Shown here piece after piece: positions 1-6,355 of a DNA stretch of 25,647 nucleotides; within the stretch, counting starts at the first letter, position 1, and each line of letters begins with the position of its first letter. The notes under the pieces were generated by a model. The model saw only the letters and a list, made by a program, of their open reading frames with translations, was not told the DNA's origin and did not search any database. A program made the translations under genes and the position numbers. The DNA comes from a virus. The stretch is from IMG/VR virus record IMGVR_UViG_3300013005_002372, positions 1 to 25,647 of that record. One strand, given 5' to 3'.

Positions 1-7
1 ACTATCA

Positions 8-367
8 TTAACCTGCGTCATAATATGCTATTGGCTCTGGGGTGTTATTTGATAAAACATAACAATGATTGCTTACTAAATATCTAATTTGATTATAGTT
101 TAATTTACTTTTAAATACTATATCCTTAGCCATGTTTATATTAGTTTTATCTTCTGATTTAAGCATCATACTAATTGATTCTAACATATCATCATCCACT
201 TCATGTATCCATCTAGATGGATGTGTTTGAATAGCATTTAATTTTTTACTTAATAACTTCCTAGCTGTTTTATCACTATTGTAACGGTAAAGAAAATCAG
301 GTGGATCTAATTTACTATTATGATCCATTCGTTTTTGCCAACTATAATTAACCATATTGCCACTCAT
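8..367 (-). CDS. Hypothetical phage protein, tandem paralogue A
   Basis: A 119-residue soluble protein of unknown function. Residues about 35-105 match the central part of the neighbouring 374-988 product. Shared positions include W53, H55-E56, the acidic run D58-D60 followed by M61, E63-S64, an ML.SE segment, AK.I.F.SK and a final Y.L. The start is the ATG at 367 in the context ATAAGTTATG, seven bases after the double stop (TAA TAA) of the upstream gene. Its TAA overlaps an ATG at 8-6 (TAATG), so another gene probably begins here and leaves the window. The N-terminal 34 residues have no counterpart in the paralogue. No membrane segment, metal site or catalytic motif is visible. The coding call is firm because of the paralogue; the function is unknown. 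Confidence 0.8.
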   Translation of the reverse strand: MSGNMVNYSWQKRMDHNSKLDPPDFLYRYNSDKTARKLLSKKLNAIQTHPSRWIHEVDDDMLESISMMLKSEDKTNINMAKDIVFKSKLNYNQIRYLVSNHCYVLSNNTPEPIAYYDAG

Positions 368-373
368 AACTTA

Positions 374-988
374 TTATTTAGCTGATTTATTAGATATTAA
401 TGTTGTTCCACTTGTTGTAAGTGAATTTATTAATCCTGTTCCTGATGTTGTTGTTATTATTGTTCCTGTTAGATTAGTATAATAACCTGAGTTAATACTT
501 GTTGTATAATGTCCTCCTGTTATATTAAATCCTATTTTCTCAAACTTAGATGGTTCTAGTTTATATCTAAAATTATTAGCGAAATATTTCCTATACTTAA
601 GACACATTTTACTATTGAATATAATTTCTTTAGCTACAACATTATCCGCTTTAAGTTCTGATGTTAACATACTACAAACACTCTCAAACATATCATCATC
701 CATTTCGTGTGTCCATGTTTTGTTATGTTGTATAACCCATAATCGTCTTTTTAACTTACGTTTAGCAGCATTTCCATCATCATGGCTCCACGTTGAGTAA
801 GCATTACCAGTACCTGTACCTATACCAACATTACCACCACTATATATAGTGTAGTTAGGATTATTAACAGTCAATGTACCAGTACTTGTTCCTGTAGTCA
901 TTGTTCCTATAGTATTAGTACTTGTAGTACTACTTGTACCTGTTATACTATGGTATACTTGTTTCACTTTGTCCAATAAATACTTCAT
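374..988 (-). CDS. Hypothetical phage protein, paralogue B with Thr/Gly/Ser-rich arms
   Basis: A 204-residue protein built of three parts: a Thr/Ser/Gly/Asn-rich arm (about 14-66), a central domain (about 74-145) homologous to the product of 8-367, and a second Thr/Gly/Ser-rich tail (about 155-204). The core keeps W92, H94-E95, D97-D99 with M100, and E102-S103, the same spacing as in the paralogue. The arms resemble low-complexity linkers of fibre or surface proteins, but no fibre domain is recognised. The ATG at 988 lies inside the end of the previous gene (41-base overlap), the longest overlap in the window, so the first residues are slightly less certain than the core. Function unknown; the composition suggests insertion of flexible arms around a duplicated domain. 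Confidence 0.75.
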   Translation of the reverse strand: MKYLLDKVKQVYHSITGTSSTTSTNTIGTMTTGTSTGTLTVNNPNYTIYSGGNVGIGTGTGNAYSTWSHDDGNAAKRKLKRRLWVIQHNKTWTHEMDDDMFESVCSMLTSELKADNVVAKEIIFNSKMCLKYRKYFANNFRYKLEPSKFEKIGFNITGGHYTTSINSGYYTNLTGTIITTTSGTGLINSLTTSGTTLISNKSAK

Positions 989-1223
989 AGGTACTATTTT
1001 GTGTATTAAATTTAATATAGTTTTCCTTGTTTTCCAAAATCTCAGTTACTGGAGTTGTCATCCATTTAAATGTACCCATATTAAAATCTAATACTAAACT
1101 ACGTCCAATACCTATTACATCATATTTGGAGTTAAATGTTCTATCATCATTCCATTCAACCCAATCAATAACACCTCCATATTTAGTTGTGTTATCTCCT
1201 ACTCTAATTACTTTATATTTCAT
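948..1223 (-). CDS. Small hypothetical phage protein
   Basis: A 91-residue protein starting at the ATG at 1223. A TTG two codons further upstream (1229) is possible, but the ATG overlaps the last codons of the preceding gene and is the simpler choice. The sequence is rich in aromatic and beta-branched residues (VIDWVEWNDD near residue 20, FKWMTTPV near 55), consistent with a compact beta-rich domain. No catalytic motif or membrane segment is seen. It overlaps the preceding gene by 11 bases and the following one by 41, so it belongs to the same transcript as genes 1213 to 3101. Unrecognised. Confidence 0.65.
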   Translation of the reverse strand: MKYKVIRVGDNTTKYGGVIDWVEWNDDRTFNSKYDVIGIGRSLVLDFNMGTFKWMTTPVTEILENKENYIKFNTQNSTYEVFIGQSETSIP

Positions 1224-1491
1224 AATCAATAAATTTTAATCCATATAATAAACTCATCATATCCATTTCTTTTACAGCCCTATATTTAGGCCATCTATAT
1301 TCACGCTGTAGTATTTTAATACCTGCTTGTTTCCACTGTTCGTTTTGTTCTAGAGTCATTCCCCAATCCATCCACCAACTGTCTTTCCTATCAATTATAT
1401 CCTCATAAGTAACATCTGGGTGGCCAGCAATTAAGAACATTTCATCTATAAGTTGCTTAGCCACCCATTTATCTTTTTCATGTTTGTTCAT
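1213..1491 (-). CDS. Conserved-type phage protein, Trp-rich
   Basis: A 92-residue protein with a Trp-rich centre (SWWMDWGMTLEQNEQW, about residues 38-53) and a basic helical C-terminal half ending in EMDMMSLLYGLKF. From memory, this W-DW-MT-EQ pattern followed by a helical EM....L.YGL segment occurs in small uncharacterised proteins of marine tailed phages; I cannot verify this here. The ATG at 1491 forms TAATG with the stop of the upstream gene, indicating translational coupling. It is probably a small soluble helical protein. Function unknown. Confidence 0.7.
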   Translation of the reverse strand: MNKHEKDKWVAKQLIDEMFLIAGHPDVTYEDIIDRKDSWWMDWGMTLEQNEQWKQAGIKILQREYRWPKYRAVKEMDMMSLLYGLKFIDYEI

Positions 1492-1703
1492 TAGTCAATA
1501 ATTACTTCTTTAATAAGTGTTCTACTAGCTGGTACCCATTTCTGAATAGCTGATTCTAGTAATTCAAGTGCTTTTTCTTCATTATCTTTACATAAATCAA
1601 TGAATTGTGAACTACCATCTTCATCTAATTTAATGTAATACCAAGTGTTTACTTGTCCGTTTTTGTACTCAACTTCTTTTTCGAGTGTGAATTTCTTTGC
1701 CAT
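1491..1703 (-). CDS. Small hypothetical protein
   Basis: A 70-residue protein that looks like a short beta-sheet followed by a helix: alternating N-terminal strands (EVEYKNG, TWYYIKLDED) and an amphipathic helix (DNEEKALELLESAIQKW). Start ATG at 1703 in the context AAATGTTATG, one of many genes here with GTT directly before ATG. It ends in a TAATG overlap with the next gene. No motif identifies a function. Position places it in the unit read from the promoter at 3125-3151. Confidence 0.65.
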   Translation of the reverse strand: MAKKFTLEKEVEYKNGQVNTWYYIKLDEDGSSQFIDLCKDNEEKALELLESAIQKWVPASRTLIKEVIID

Positions 1704-1730
1704 AACATTTATTTTATAATTAATAATAAT

Positions 1731-2603
1731 TTATTTACTTAGGTCAGCTGTTCTTTCATTATATTGTCTTTGAACACGTTCAGCATCATGATCGGCTTGA
1801 CTATTTTCCCAATAATGAGCATTCTCAATAAACGATTCAAATTTTTTCTCTAACACACTATATTCTTGAGGTATTTCACGGCCTTCTCTATATACTTCTA
1901 CTTTATATTTATTTCCTTTTTTACCTAATACTTTAAATCCACAAACCCATGTTGTATCATATTGTGAGCGACCATATTGAAGCTGAATTGTTTTATCTCT
2001 TCTAATAATTTGATATTCTTTCTCAGAATCTTTATAATTCCAATCAAGTTGACTTGTCTGTTTAAATGTCTTAATTTCAAAACCAAGTTGTTTCATTGAC
2101 TCTCTAACATCAGTACTTATCTCAGTTGCTAATTTATTAAGTGCACTATTTAATGTGTTATAATCCTCATGGAACGCGTGAGATGCTTTTTCTATTGCGC
2201 TATTTTCACCTCTCCACTCAAATAATTTAGTTTCAATTTTATCAAATTCATTAGTTAAAACACCTAAGTCATGTAAGTAGTTTTTATAATCAGAATCATA
2301 TTTTGAGTATTCTCCACTACGCCAAGATAACTCAGCACATATTGGTTTACTATCGTATCTATGTTTAACACTAATATTAATTCTTTTAATATGCTCATTA
2401 CCATAAGTGAACTCAATTCCATTACCTTGAAATGTAACTTCATTAGCTGTTATATCTGTATTTTGATATAACCATTCATTTACTCTAGACTTTAACTCAT
2501 TAATAGCTGGTGTATATACCTCATCATTATATTTATCACCTTCAGCTTTTTTAGCATCTAATTGACTCTTAAGAGCGTTGTATAAAACTTGTTTTGTATT
2601 CAT
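1731..2603 (-). CDS. Hypothetical phage protein, helical with coiled-coil tendency
   Basis: A 290-residue protein, the largest of this leftmost group. I set the start at the ATG at 2603 because it follows an A-rich leader (AATAAAAATAAAAGTTATG) and clears the stop of the preceding gene. An upstream GTG-type start (2636) would overlap that gene and add 11 poor residues. The N-terminal third is charged and helical, a middle region (about 125-185) has heptad-like Leu/Ile spacing, and the C-terminal part (about 200-260) looks beta-rich (TIQLQYG, WVCGFKVLG, YKVEVYREG). No enzyme motif or signal peptide is evident. Function unknown. Confidence 0.75.
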   Translation of the reverse strand: MNTKQVLYNALKSQLDAKKAEGDKYNDEVYTPAINELKSRVNEWLYQNTDITANEVTFQGNGIEFTYGNEHIKRINISVKHRYDSKPICAELSWRSGEYSKYDSDYKNYLHDLGVLTNEFDKIETKLFEWRGENSAIEKASHAFHEDYNTLNSALNKLATEISTDVRESMKQLGFEIKTFKQTSQLDWNYKDSEKEYQIIRRDKTIQLQYGRSQYDTTWVCGFKVLGKKGNKYKVEVYREGREIPQEYSVLEKKFESFIENAHYWENSQADHDAERVQRQYNERTADLSK

Positions 2604-2617
2604 AACTTTTATTTTTA

Positions 2618-2848
2618 TTAGTTTAAGTGTAACCAATTTAATTTATCATCAGGCATTACTTGTGTATAAACAACTTCTGGTCTGTTTGGAACTGCAAACG
2701 TGACATGGTCATTTACTCCTGAATTTAATTCTAGTAAAACTAGTTCTAATGTTTCCTCATCCACCCAAGGTGAACCATCAATATCTACTACATGGCCTAC
2801 AAAATATTGGCCATCATACTCTTCAAAATCTTCTTTAGTAAAGCTCAT
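2618..2848 (-). CDS. Small acidic hypothetical protein
   Basis: A 76-residue acidic protein with the look of a small beta-barrel or adaptor domain (YFVGHVVDIDG, ELVLLELNSG, HVTFAV). It starts at the ATG at 2848, overlapping the end of the previous gene by 14 bases. Its stop lies 14 bases before the ATG of the 1731 gene. Nothing in the sequence assigns a function. Continuous packing with its neighbours and normal composition support it as real. Confidence 0.65.
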   Translation of the reverse strand: MSFTKEDFEEYDGQYFVGHVVDIDGSPWVDEETLELVLLELNSGVNDHVTFAVPNRPEVVYTQVMPDDKLNWLHLN

Positions 2849-3101
2849 TTAATTTAGTTTTATTGTAAAAAATAGTATCAAACAATCGGTACATATACTT
2901 GTGACCACAATCATCATCATAATCACTATCTTCTTCTACTATAATAGCTGTACCTAAAATTTCTGATAGTTTACCTGTGTTGATTTGATTCCAATACCCA
3001 AATCTAAGATACATGTCATTTGTACCACCCATAACTTGTGAGATATCAAACTCACCTAATTCACTCTCAATTTTCTTTAATACTTCAATACTTAATCTCA
3101 T
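2835..3101 (-). CDS. Hypothetical protein, first gene behind promoter P1
   Basis: An 88-residue protein and the first gene after the promoter at 3125-3151. The leader between the -7 box and ATG contains the palindrome TTATTATATAATAA and then the A-rich start context AAATAAAAGTTATG, typical of Bacteroidota translation starts. The product is acidic in the middle (EEDSDYDDDC, about 57-66) with a helical N-terminus. No conserved motif is recognised. It heads a tightly coupled series of eight genes running to the left edge of the window. Confidence 0.7.
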   Translation of the reverse strand: MRLSIEVLKKIESELGEFDISQVMGGTNDMYLRFGYWNQINTGKLSEILGTAIIVEEDSDYDDDCGHKYMYRLFDTIFYNKTKLNELY

Positions 3102-3124
3102 AACTTTTATTTCTTATTATATAA

Positions 3125-3151
3125 TAAATTTAACTAAATAACCGCGGTCAA
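3125..3151 (-). promoter_or_regulatory. Promoter P1 (TTGACC-N13-TAAATTTA)
   Basis: On the minus strand TTGACC (3151-3146), a 13-base spacer beginning GCGG, then TAAATTTA (3132-3125). The box overlaps a perfect 14-base palindrome, TTATTATATAATAA (3127-3114). A TTTG lies 20 bases before the -7 box, which also fits the Bacteroidota -33/-7 arrangement. The TTGACC follows the stop codon of the 28-codon gene by one base. The same layout recurs at six other places in this window. Confidence 0.75.
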
Positions 3152-3238
3152 TCAAATGTCGTATTGACTCATGATTGCCTCAGTCACGGTCAATTCCGCT
3201 TCAATTAATTCTAGTAAATATTCGTAATCGTTTTCCAT
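3152..3238 (-). CDS. Tiny 28-residue acidic ORF between two promoters
   Basis: An open frame of 28 codons, starting at the ATG at 3238 in the context AAGAAAGTATG and ending in TGA at 3154-3152. The peptide is acidic and helical: it begins MENDYEYLLELIEAE and ends QYDI. It fills the space between promoter P2 (whose box ends 17 bases before the ATG) and promoter P1 (whose -35-like element directly follows its stop), so it appears to be transcribed from P2. It could be a small regulatory or leader peptide, or a small anti-host protein. The evidence is placement, start context and an amphipathic pattern, not homology. Confidence 0.55.
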   Translation of the reverse strand: MENDYEYLLELIEAELTVTEAIMSQYDI

Positions 3239-3255
3239 ACTTTCTTATTATATAA

Positions 3256-3282
3256 TAAAGATAGTGTAGGAGCCGCGGTCAA
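3256..3282 (-). promoter_or_regulatory. Promoter P2 (TTGACC-N13-TATCTTTA)
   Basis: Minus strand TTGACC (3282-3277), a 13-base spacer starting GCGG, TATCTTTA (3263-3256), and the perfect palindrome TTATTATATAATAA (3258-3245). TTTG again stands 20 bases upstream of the box and contains the TGA stop of the preceding gene. It precedes the 28-codon gene and reads on into P1. Confidence 0.75.
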
Positions 3283-3636
3283 TCAAACACAACCGTGTTT
3301 GGATAGTATGGCTTTTAATGATGTAATGTCTTCCTTACTATATGTCTTTTTATTAATACGTTCACATATAGTAGCTGCTTGTTTAATATCTCGTTCAATG
3401 TAAGCGATACGAGCGGTATGGTCACCTGGTTTACGTACCCAGAAATGTACCCTATTCATTAGACAGGTTTTAGTTAAACCTACTAATTTTCTATTTTCAT
3501 TATGTTGTAATTCTTCTTGGTCAATACCTTCACCTAGTACACTACTTAAATCAATGTTGTACTTTTTTAATTCTTGTCCTTTCTTATCATGTCCAAGCAA
3601 TTTGTCTGCAAATTTTTCAAATGGATTTTTAAACAT
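3283..3636 (-). CDS. Hypothetical phage protein
   Basis: A 117-residue basic protein with amphipathic helices. It contains NRVHFWVRKPGDHTARIAYI at about residues 61-80 and a helical C-terminus ending HGCV. It begins at the ATG at 3636, the first start after the terminator at 3689-3725, so it must have its own transcription start or depend on read-through. A TATATTTA box directly follows the terminator T-tract (3683-3676), about 40 bases before this gene. The stop TGA is immediately followed by the TTGACC of promoter P2. No family is recognised. Confidence 0.65.
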   Translation of the reverse strand: MFKNPFEKFADKLLGHDKKGQELKKYNIDLSSVLGEGIDQEELQHNENRKLVGLTKTCLMNRVHFWVRKPGDHTARIAYIERDIKQAATICERINKKTYSKEDITSLKAILSKHGCV

Positions 3637-3688
3637 TGGATTAACATATAAGATGGATTCGTGAATAATAGTTGTCTACTATAAATAT

Positions 3689-3725
3689 AAAAAAAATGCC
3701 CCAACCGTAGAAACGGTCAGGGGGT
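3689..3725 (-). terminator. Intrinsic terminator after the 3753 gene
   Basis: Read on the minus strand: CCCC, a small internal loop, ACCGT, loop TTCT, ACGGT, GGGG, then CA and eight T. The stem pairs five bases (ACCGT/ACGGT) plus four G-C pairs, and the T-run follows directly, the classical rho-independent layout. It lies 28 bases after the stop of the metalloprotease gene. It is the only convincing intrinsic terminator I found in the window. Confidence 0.8.
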
Positions 3726-3752
3726 AATAAAAATTAAAAGTATGAACCTTCT

Positions 3753-4136
3753 TTATTTCATAGCCTCATTCGGGCTGAAAATTTCATAATAACACATCCA
3801 CTTATACTTCCTCTCTATCCTATTCGCTTCACGTTCATGTGGATGATTTTTATAAGAATAAATCTTATCTAATTTATGGTACTCACGTTTTATACTCTGA
3901 TGATAATGAGTAAACTCATGAATTATAGTCCCTATGAACCCCATAAATGTTCTATGCTTTTGTTTGAAAACATGTATTTCATTCTTCCATGGATCATACC
4001 ATCCAGCATATTTCTTACCGGTCCTATGGAATACTAATCTTGGATATGTACCATTAATAGTACTCATCCCAAATGTTTTCTTACACCAATCAAATATCTT
4101 AACAGCGTTTTTCCTATTTATCTCTATTGTGTTCAT
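3753..4136 (-). CDS. SprT-like zinc metalloprotease
   Basis: A 127-residue protein with a zincin signature: HEFTH at residues 73-77 (two His ligands and the catalytic Glu) in a helix preceded by GFIGTII, followed by HPHEREAN (98-105), where E101 or E103 would be the third ligand. The length and the basic N-terminal alpha/beta part fit small SprT-like or WSS1-like phage proteases, a family associated with protein-DNA crosslink processing or host takeover; that role is family knowledge, not shown here. There is no signal peptide, so it acts in the cytoplasm. Its start overlaps the preceding gene by 23 bases, and a terminator follows its stop. The catalytic residues appear intact. Confidence 0.75.
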   Translation of the reverse strand: MNTIEINRKNAVKIFDWCKKTFGMSTINGTYPRLVFHRTGKKYAGWYDPWKNEIHVFKQKHRTFMGFIGTIIHEFTHYHQSIKREYHKLDKIYSYKNHPHEREANRIERKYKWMCYYEIFSPNEAMK

Positions 4137-4422
4137 GGTCTAGTTGTTTTAACATTTTTTGAATTTCAATACATTCCTCAAACATATCGTTTTGAGCAAA
4201 TACATCTAAACAAGTATTTAATGACACAACCCATTGATCACGTTCTAAAATAAATTCAATAACATCGTTTTTTATTTTAGCTACAAACGCTGTAACTTTT
4301 TTACGTCTTCGTTTATCGTTAATCGCTTTATGTATTTGTTTATATATCTCAGTAGATATTAATATGTCTTTATTTTCAATTTTAGACTTAAATTCACTGA
4401 CTGAGTTAAATTCAAATACCAT
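4114..4422 (-). CDS. Hypothetical protein with C-terminal EEC domain, paralogue of the 7396 gene
   Basis: A 102-residue protein whose C-terminal 40 residues resemble those of the 106-residue product of 7396-7716. The shared pattern is an IE-rich strand, then RD-W, a spaced L..C.D.F, then EEC..I and a basic helix. The preceding part, with AI.dK and a V/F strand, also aligns. The N-terminus differs. The predicted fold is a strand followed by two helices carrying two conserved Cys. It starts at the ATG at 4422 in an AT-rich gap after the DUF932 gene. Function unknown; a small adaptor or regulatory protein is a guess only. Confidence 0.7.
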   Translation of the reverse strand: MVFEFNSVSEFKSKIENKDILISTEIYKQIHKAINDKRRRKKVTAFVAKIKNDVIEFILERDQWVVSLNTCLDVFAQNDMFEECIEIQKMLKQLDHEHNRDK

Positions 4423-4454
4423 CTTACATATTTGTATATAAATATTTTATGGTA

Positions 4455-4475
4455 AGGAGTATTAAACATACTCCT
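4455..4475 (-). terminator. Perfect 8-bp hairpin enclosing a stop codon
   Basis: AGGAGTAT, loop GTTTA, ATACTCCT: a perfect inverted repeat on the end of the DUF932 gene, with the gene's TAA spanning the loop and the second arm. No U-tract follows (the next bases are TACCATAAAATATTT), so it may be a weak terminator, an RNA-stability hairpin or an operator rather than a strong stop. Confidence 0.45.
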
Positions 4476-5250
4476 CAACCAATTCCCAAAGCGATTCATT
4501 AATCTTTAAATCCTGGCTAAAGTTCTTAACTGCTCTAGCTTTTCTAATTTTAGCGCCTGATGTATAACTACAACCACCACTAATTAATTTCTCTTGAACT
4601 CGGTTAAACACAACCCATAAGTTATTACCCTCATCCGCAACACGTTCAGGCACTAATAACTCATCTAAATTCACTTTAACACCTTCACCAAAACGGATCG
4701 CAGCTGCTTTTTTAGTGAACGTAGCGATTTGTTTATCACTCAATTCAACGTTTTGCAATTTGTTAATTTTCTCAACTAACCCTGGAAACGATCCAACCGC
4801 TTCACTTACTTTAGTCTGTAATTCCTCAAATGTATAACCCATATGGCGTAATTTAAAATCACCATAATTGGTATCACATACTACTAATCCATTAGAACAT
4901 ACTAATCTAAATAACCCAATTTGGAACTTAAATGAACTCAAACCATCATGGCTATTTGTTAATAGTATTTGAGGAAATACATTATCACCATCCGAACCTT
5001 CAATTACAATATCCGGATTAAAAAACTTAATCATGTGGCGTTGGAACCCTTTAGTACTAGCCTTACGAGCTTTGATTTCAACCGCTTGAACCGGTTTCCA
5101 TCCTAACTCCATCATGTCGCTAATTACTCTATCAGTTGGAATGTGCACGTAGTGTTCACTTAACCCTGACTTTTGTTGTGTTTGGAAAATACTTGGAGCG
5201 TCATGTTTAATTTGCTCCATGGTCAATTCTGTAAATGCTTTCATATTCAT
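4462..5250 (-). CDS. DUF932 phage/plasmid-like protein
   Basis: A 262-residue protein matching the DUF932 family (phage/plasmid-like protein, TIGR03299 type). Diagnostic stretches are NSHDGLSSF, GLFRLVCSNGLVV and the N-terminal ISDMMELGWKP. The family is widespread in phages and plasmids and its biochemical role is not established; it is sometimes found near recombination genes. The start at the ATG at 5250 follows the leader AAAAGTTATG, and an internal ATG two codons on is also possible. It is the first gene behind promoter P3 and is followed by the 4114 and 3753 genes before the terminator, making a clear three-gene unit. No membrane segment is seen. Confidence 0.85.
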   Translation of the reverse strand: MNMKAFTELTMEQIKHDAPSIFQTQQKSGLSEHYVHIPTDRVISDMMELGWKPVQAVEIKARKASTKGFQRHMIKFFNPDIVIEGSDGDNVFPQILLTNSHDGLSSFKFQIGLFRLVCSNGLVVCDTNYGDFKLRHMGYTFEELQTKVSEAVGSFPGLVEKINKLQNVELSDKQIATFTKKAAAIRFGEGVKVNLDELLVPERVADEGNNLWVVFNRVQEKLISGGCSYTSGAKIRKARAVKNFSQDLKINESLWELVEEYV

Positions 5251-5273
5251 AACTTTTTATTTTTATTATATAA

Positions 5274-5300
5274 TAAATTTACATTACAAACCGGGGTCAA
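5274..5300 (-). promoter_or_regulatory. Promoter P3 (TTGACC-N13-TAAATTTA)
   Basis: Minus strand TTGACC (5300-5295), a 13-base spacer beginning CCGG, TAAATTTA (5281-5274), and the palindrome TTATTATATAATAA (5276-5263). The thioredoxin stop TAG is one base upstream of TTGACC. It drives the DUF932 gene. Confidence 0.75.
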
Positions 5301-5301
5301 C

Positions 5302-5565
5302 CTAGCTATTATAACGATCGACCATGGTTGCTAATTGTACAGGACTCATTGCTCCTGTTTGTCTATGAACAATTTCCTCACCTACTTTAAATATAAGGGT
5401 AGGAACACTTGATATACCATTAGTCATGACTACTTCTCTATTATCGTCCACATCTATTTTTCTATAGTCACTTACTCCTTTTTCATTCATTACTAACTCT
5501 ACTATTGGGCCAAATGCTTTGCATGGTCCACACCATGGTGCTGTGTAATACTCTACTGTTAACAT
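5302..5565 (-). CDS. Thioredoxin-like protein
   Basis: An 87-residue thioredoxin-fold protein, a thiol-disulfide oxidoreductase expected in the cytoplasm. It carries the active site WCGPC at residues 11-15 and the cis-proline loop (SSVPTL). It is shorter than cellular thioredoxins (about 105) but in the range of phage ones. I chose the ATG at 5565, six bases after the upstream stop and preceded by AAAATAAATTAT. A longer reading from about 5601 would overlap the previous gene and add residues with no thioredoxin counterpart. In T4-like phages, thioredoxin or glutaredoxin proteins usually supply electrons to ribonucleotide reductase, but no reductase is in this window. Confidence 0.85.
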   Translation of the reverse strand: MLTVEYYTAPWCGPCKAFGPIVELVMNEKGVSDYRKIDVDDNREVVMTNGISSVPTLIFKVGEEIVHRQTGAMSPVQLATMVDRYNS

Positions 5566-5570
5566 ATAAT

Positions 5571-5867
5571 TTATTTTATTTTTTTCCAAAATTGATACCA
5601 TTTCTTTTTAAGTGTTGGTTTACAAATACTAAATGGATTATCTCCAAATGATGTTACACCTACATACTTTGATGAAAACATATTTAAAAACACCTCATGA
5701 TACTTTTCAGGTATTTTACTAAAATCAGCTTTTATCTCAATATTCAACTCAATTGCCCCATCATCAACTGTAATTAATTGTAATGAATTATAGGTTTGAA
5801 CATAATTAGCTGATTGGATATTTAAATGCCCTCCACCTAAAAATATTTCACTATTATTTTTTTTCAT
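5571..5867 (-). CDS. Small hypothetical protein with basic aromatic tail
   Basis: A 98-residue protein. The N-terminal two thirds look beta-rich (LQLITVDDGAIELNIEIKAD), and the C-terminus is basic and aromatic (KKKWYQFWKKIK), possibly for membrane-surface or nucleic-acid contact. The ATG at 5867 lies exactly four bases after a TATATTTA box, so the transcript may be leaderless. It is followed after six bases by the thioredoxin gene. No family is recognised. Confidence 0.65.
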   Translation of the reverse strand: MKKNNSEIFLGGGHLNIQSANYVQTYNSLQLITVDDGAIELNIEIKADFSKIPEKYHEVFLNMFSSKYVGVTSFGDNPFSICKPTLKKKWYQFWKKIK

Positions 5868-5871
5868 ATTG

Positions 5872-5903
5872 TAAATATAATTTACTTGACTTTGGAAACC
5901 AAA
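5872..5903 (-). promoter_or_regulatory. Candidate promoter TTTG-N20-TATATTTA
   Basis: Minus strand TTTG (5903-5900), 20 bases, TATATTTA (5879-5872), then CAAT and the ATG of the 5571 gene. It matches the Bacteroidota -33/-7 layout but lacks the TTGACC element. It overlaps the end of the SWIM-protein gene. Confidence 0.5.
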
Positions 5904-6310
5904 TGTTTTTCTTTAAGTGCTATCACATGTTTACAATTACCCTTGCTCCTCCAAAAACCCATACATGAACAAGTATATTTATTTTTATTTGGATCGAACA
6001 TAGTTTTATACACCCCAACTGAACCTTGTATATGTTCAATTACTTTCTTTTGTTTTGGTTGTATCCAAACTACATCATTGTAAGTTGTTTCTGGATGTAC
6101 TTCAATCCATTTAGGTATAATATATTTTTTACCATCATCAGATATATGTAACCCAGGATGGAATGAACCTTCCACTTCGTATTTGTGGGCGCGTACAGTT
6201 ACTGATCTAATCTTATCACGTTTGGGAGAAAATGATGGTGGTGTGGTTGAGTAAATAATCTCACTCGTGGTCTGTCCATTATCATAAACAATATTCACAT
6301 CGTATAACAT
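5882..6310 (-). CDS. SWIM zinc-finger protein
   Basis: A 142-residue protein with a C-terminal SWIM zinc finger: C114-x-C116, then C126-x-H128 (pattern CxCx9CxH), followed by a helical tail. SWIM fingers bind DNA or proteins and occur in recombination-related and transposase-like proteins. The N-terminal 100 residues are beta-rich and contain VHPETTYNDVVW, with no known domain. The start ATG at 6310 follows ATTAAGGTTATG and is the first gene behind promoter P4. It is probably a small nucleic-acid-binding protein; the precise role is unknown. Confidence 0.75.
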   Translation of the reverse strand: MLYDVNIVYDNGQTTSEIIYSTTPPSFSPKRDKIRSVTVRAHKYEVEGSFHPGLHISDDGKKYIIPKWIEVHPETTYNDVVWIQPKQKKVIEHIQGSVGVYKTMFDPNKNKYTCSCMGFWRSKGNCKHVIALKEKHLVSKVK

Positions 6311-6328
6311 AACCTTAATTTTATATAA

Positions 6329-6355
6329 TAAATATAATAATTGGTTTACGGTCAG
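6329..6355 (-). promoter_or_regulatory. Promoter P4 (CTGACC-N13-TATATTTA)
   Basis: Minus strand CTGACC (6355-6350), a 13-base spacer, TATATTTA (6336-6329), followed by TTATATAAAA, a decayed version of the palindrome seen at P1-P3. The TGA within CTGACC is itself the stop codon of the upstream HNH-like gene. Confidence 0.65.

Noticed and set aside
3676-3683. TATAAATA strings (T4 late-promoter-like), also near 16990 and 24586
   Set aside because: They read on the plus strand, where there are no genes; by eye I found none correctly placed on the minus strand, which fits an early/middle region.
5566-5601. Longer thioredoxin start
   Set aside because: It would overlap the previous gene and add residues not present in thioredoxins; the ATG at 5565 has a good A-rich leader.
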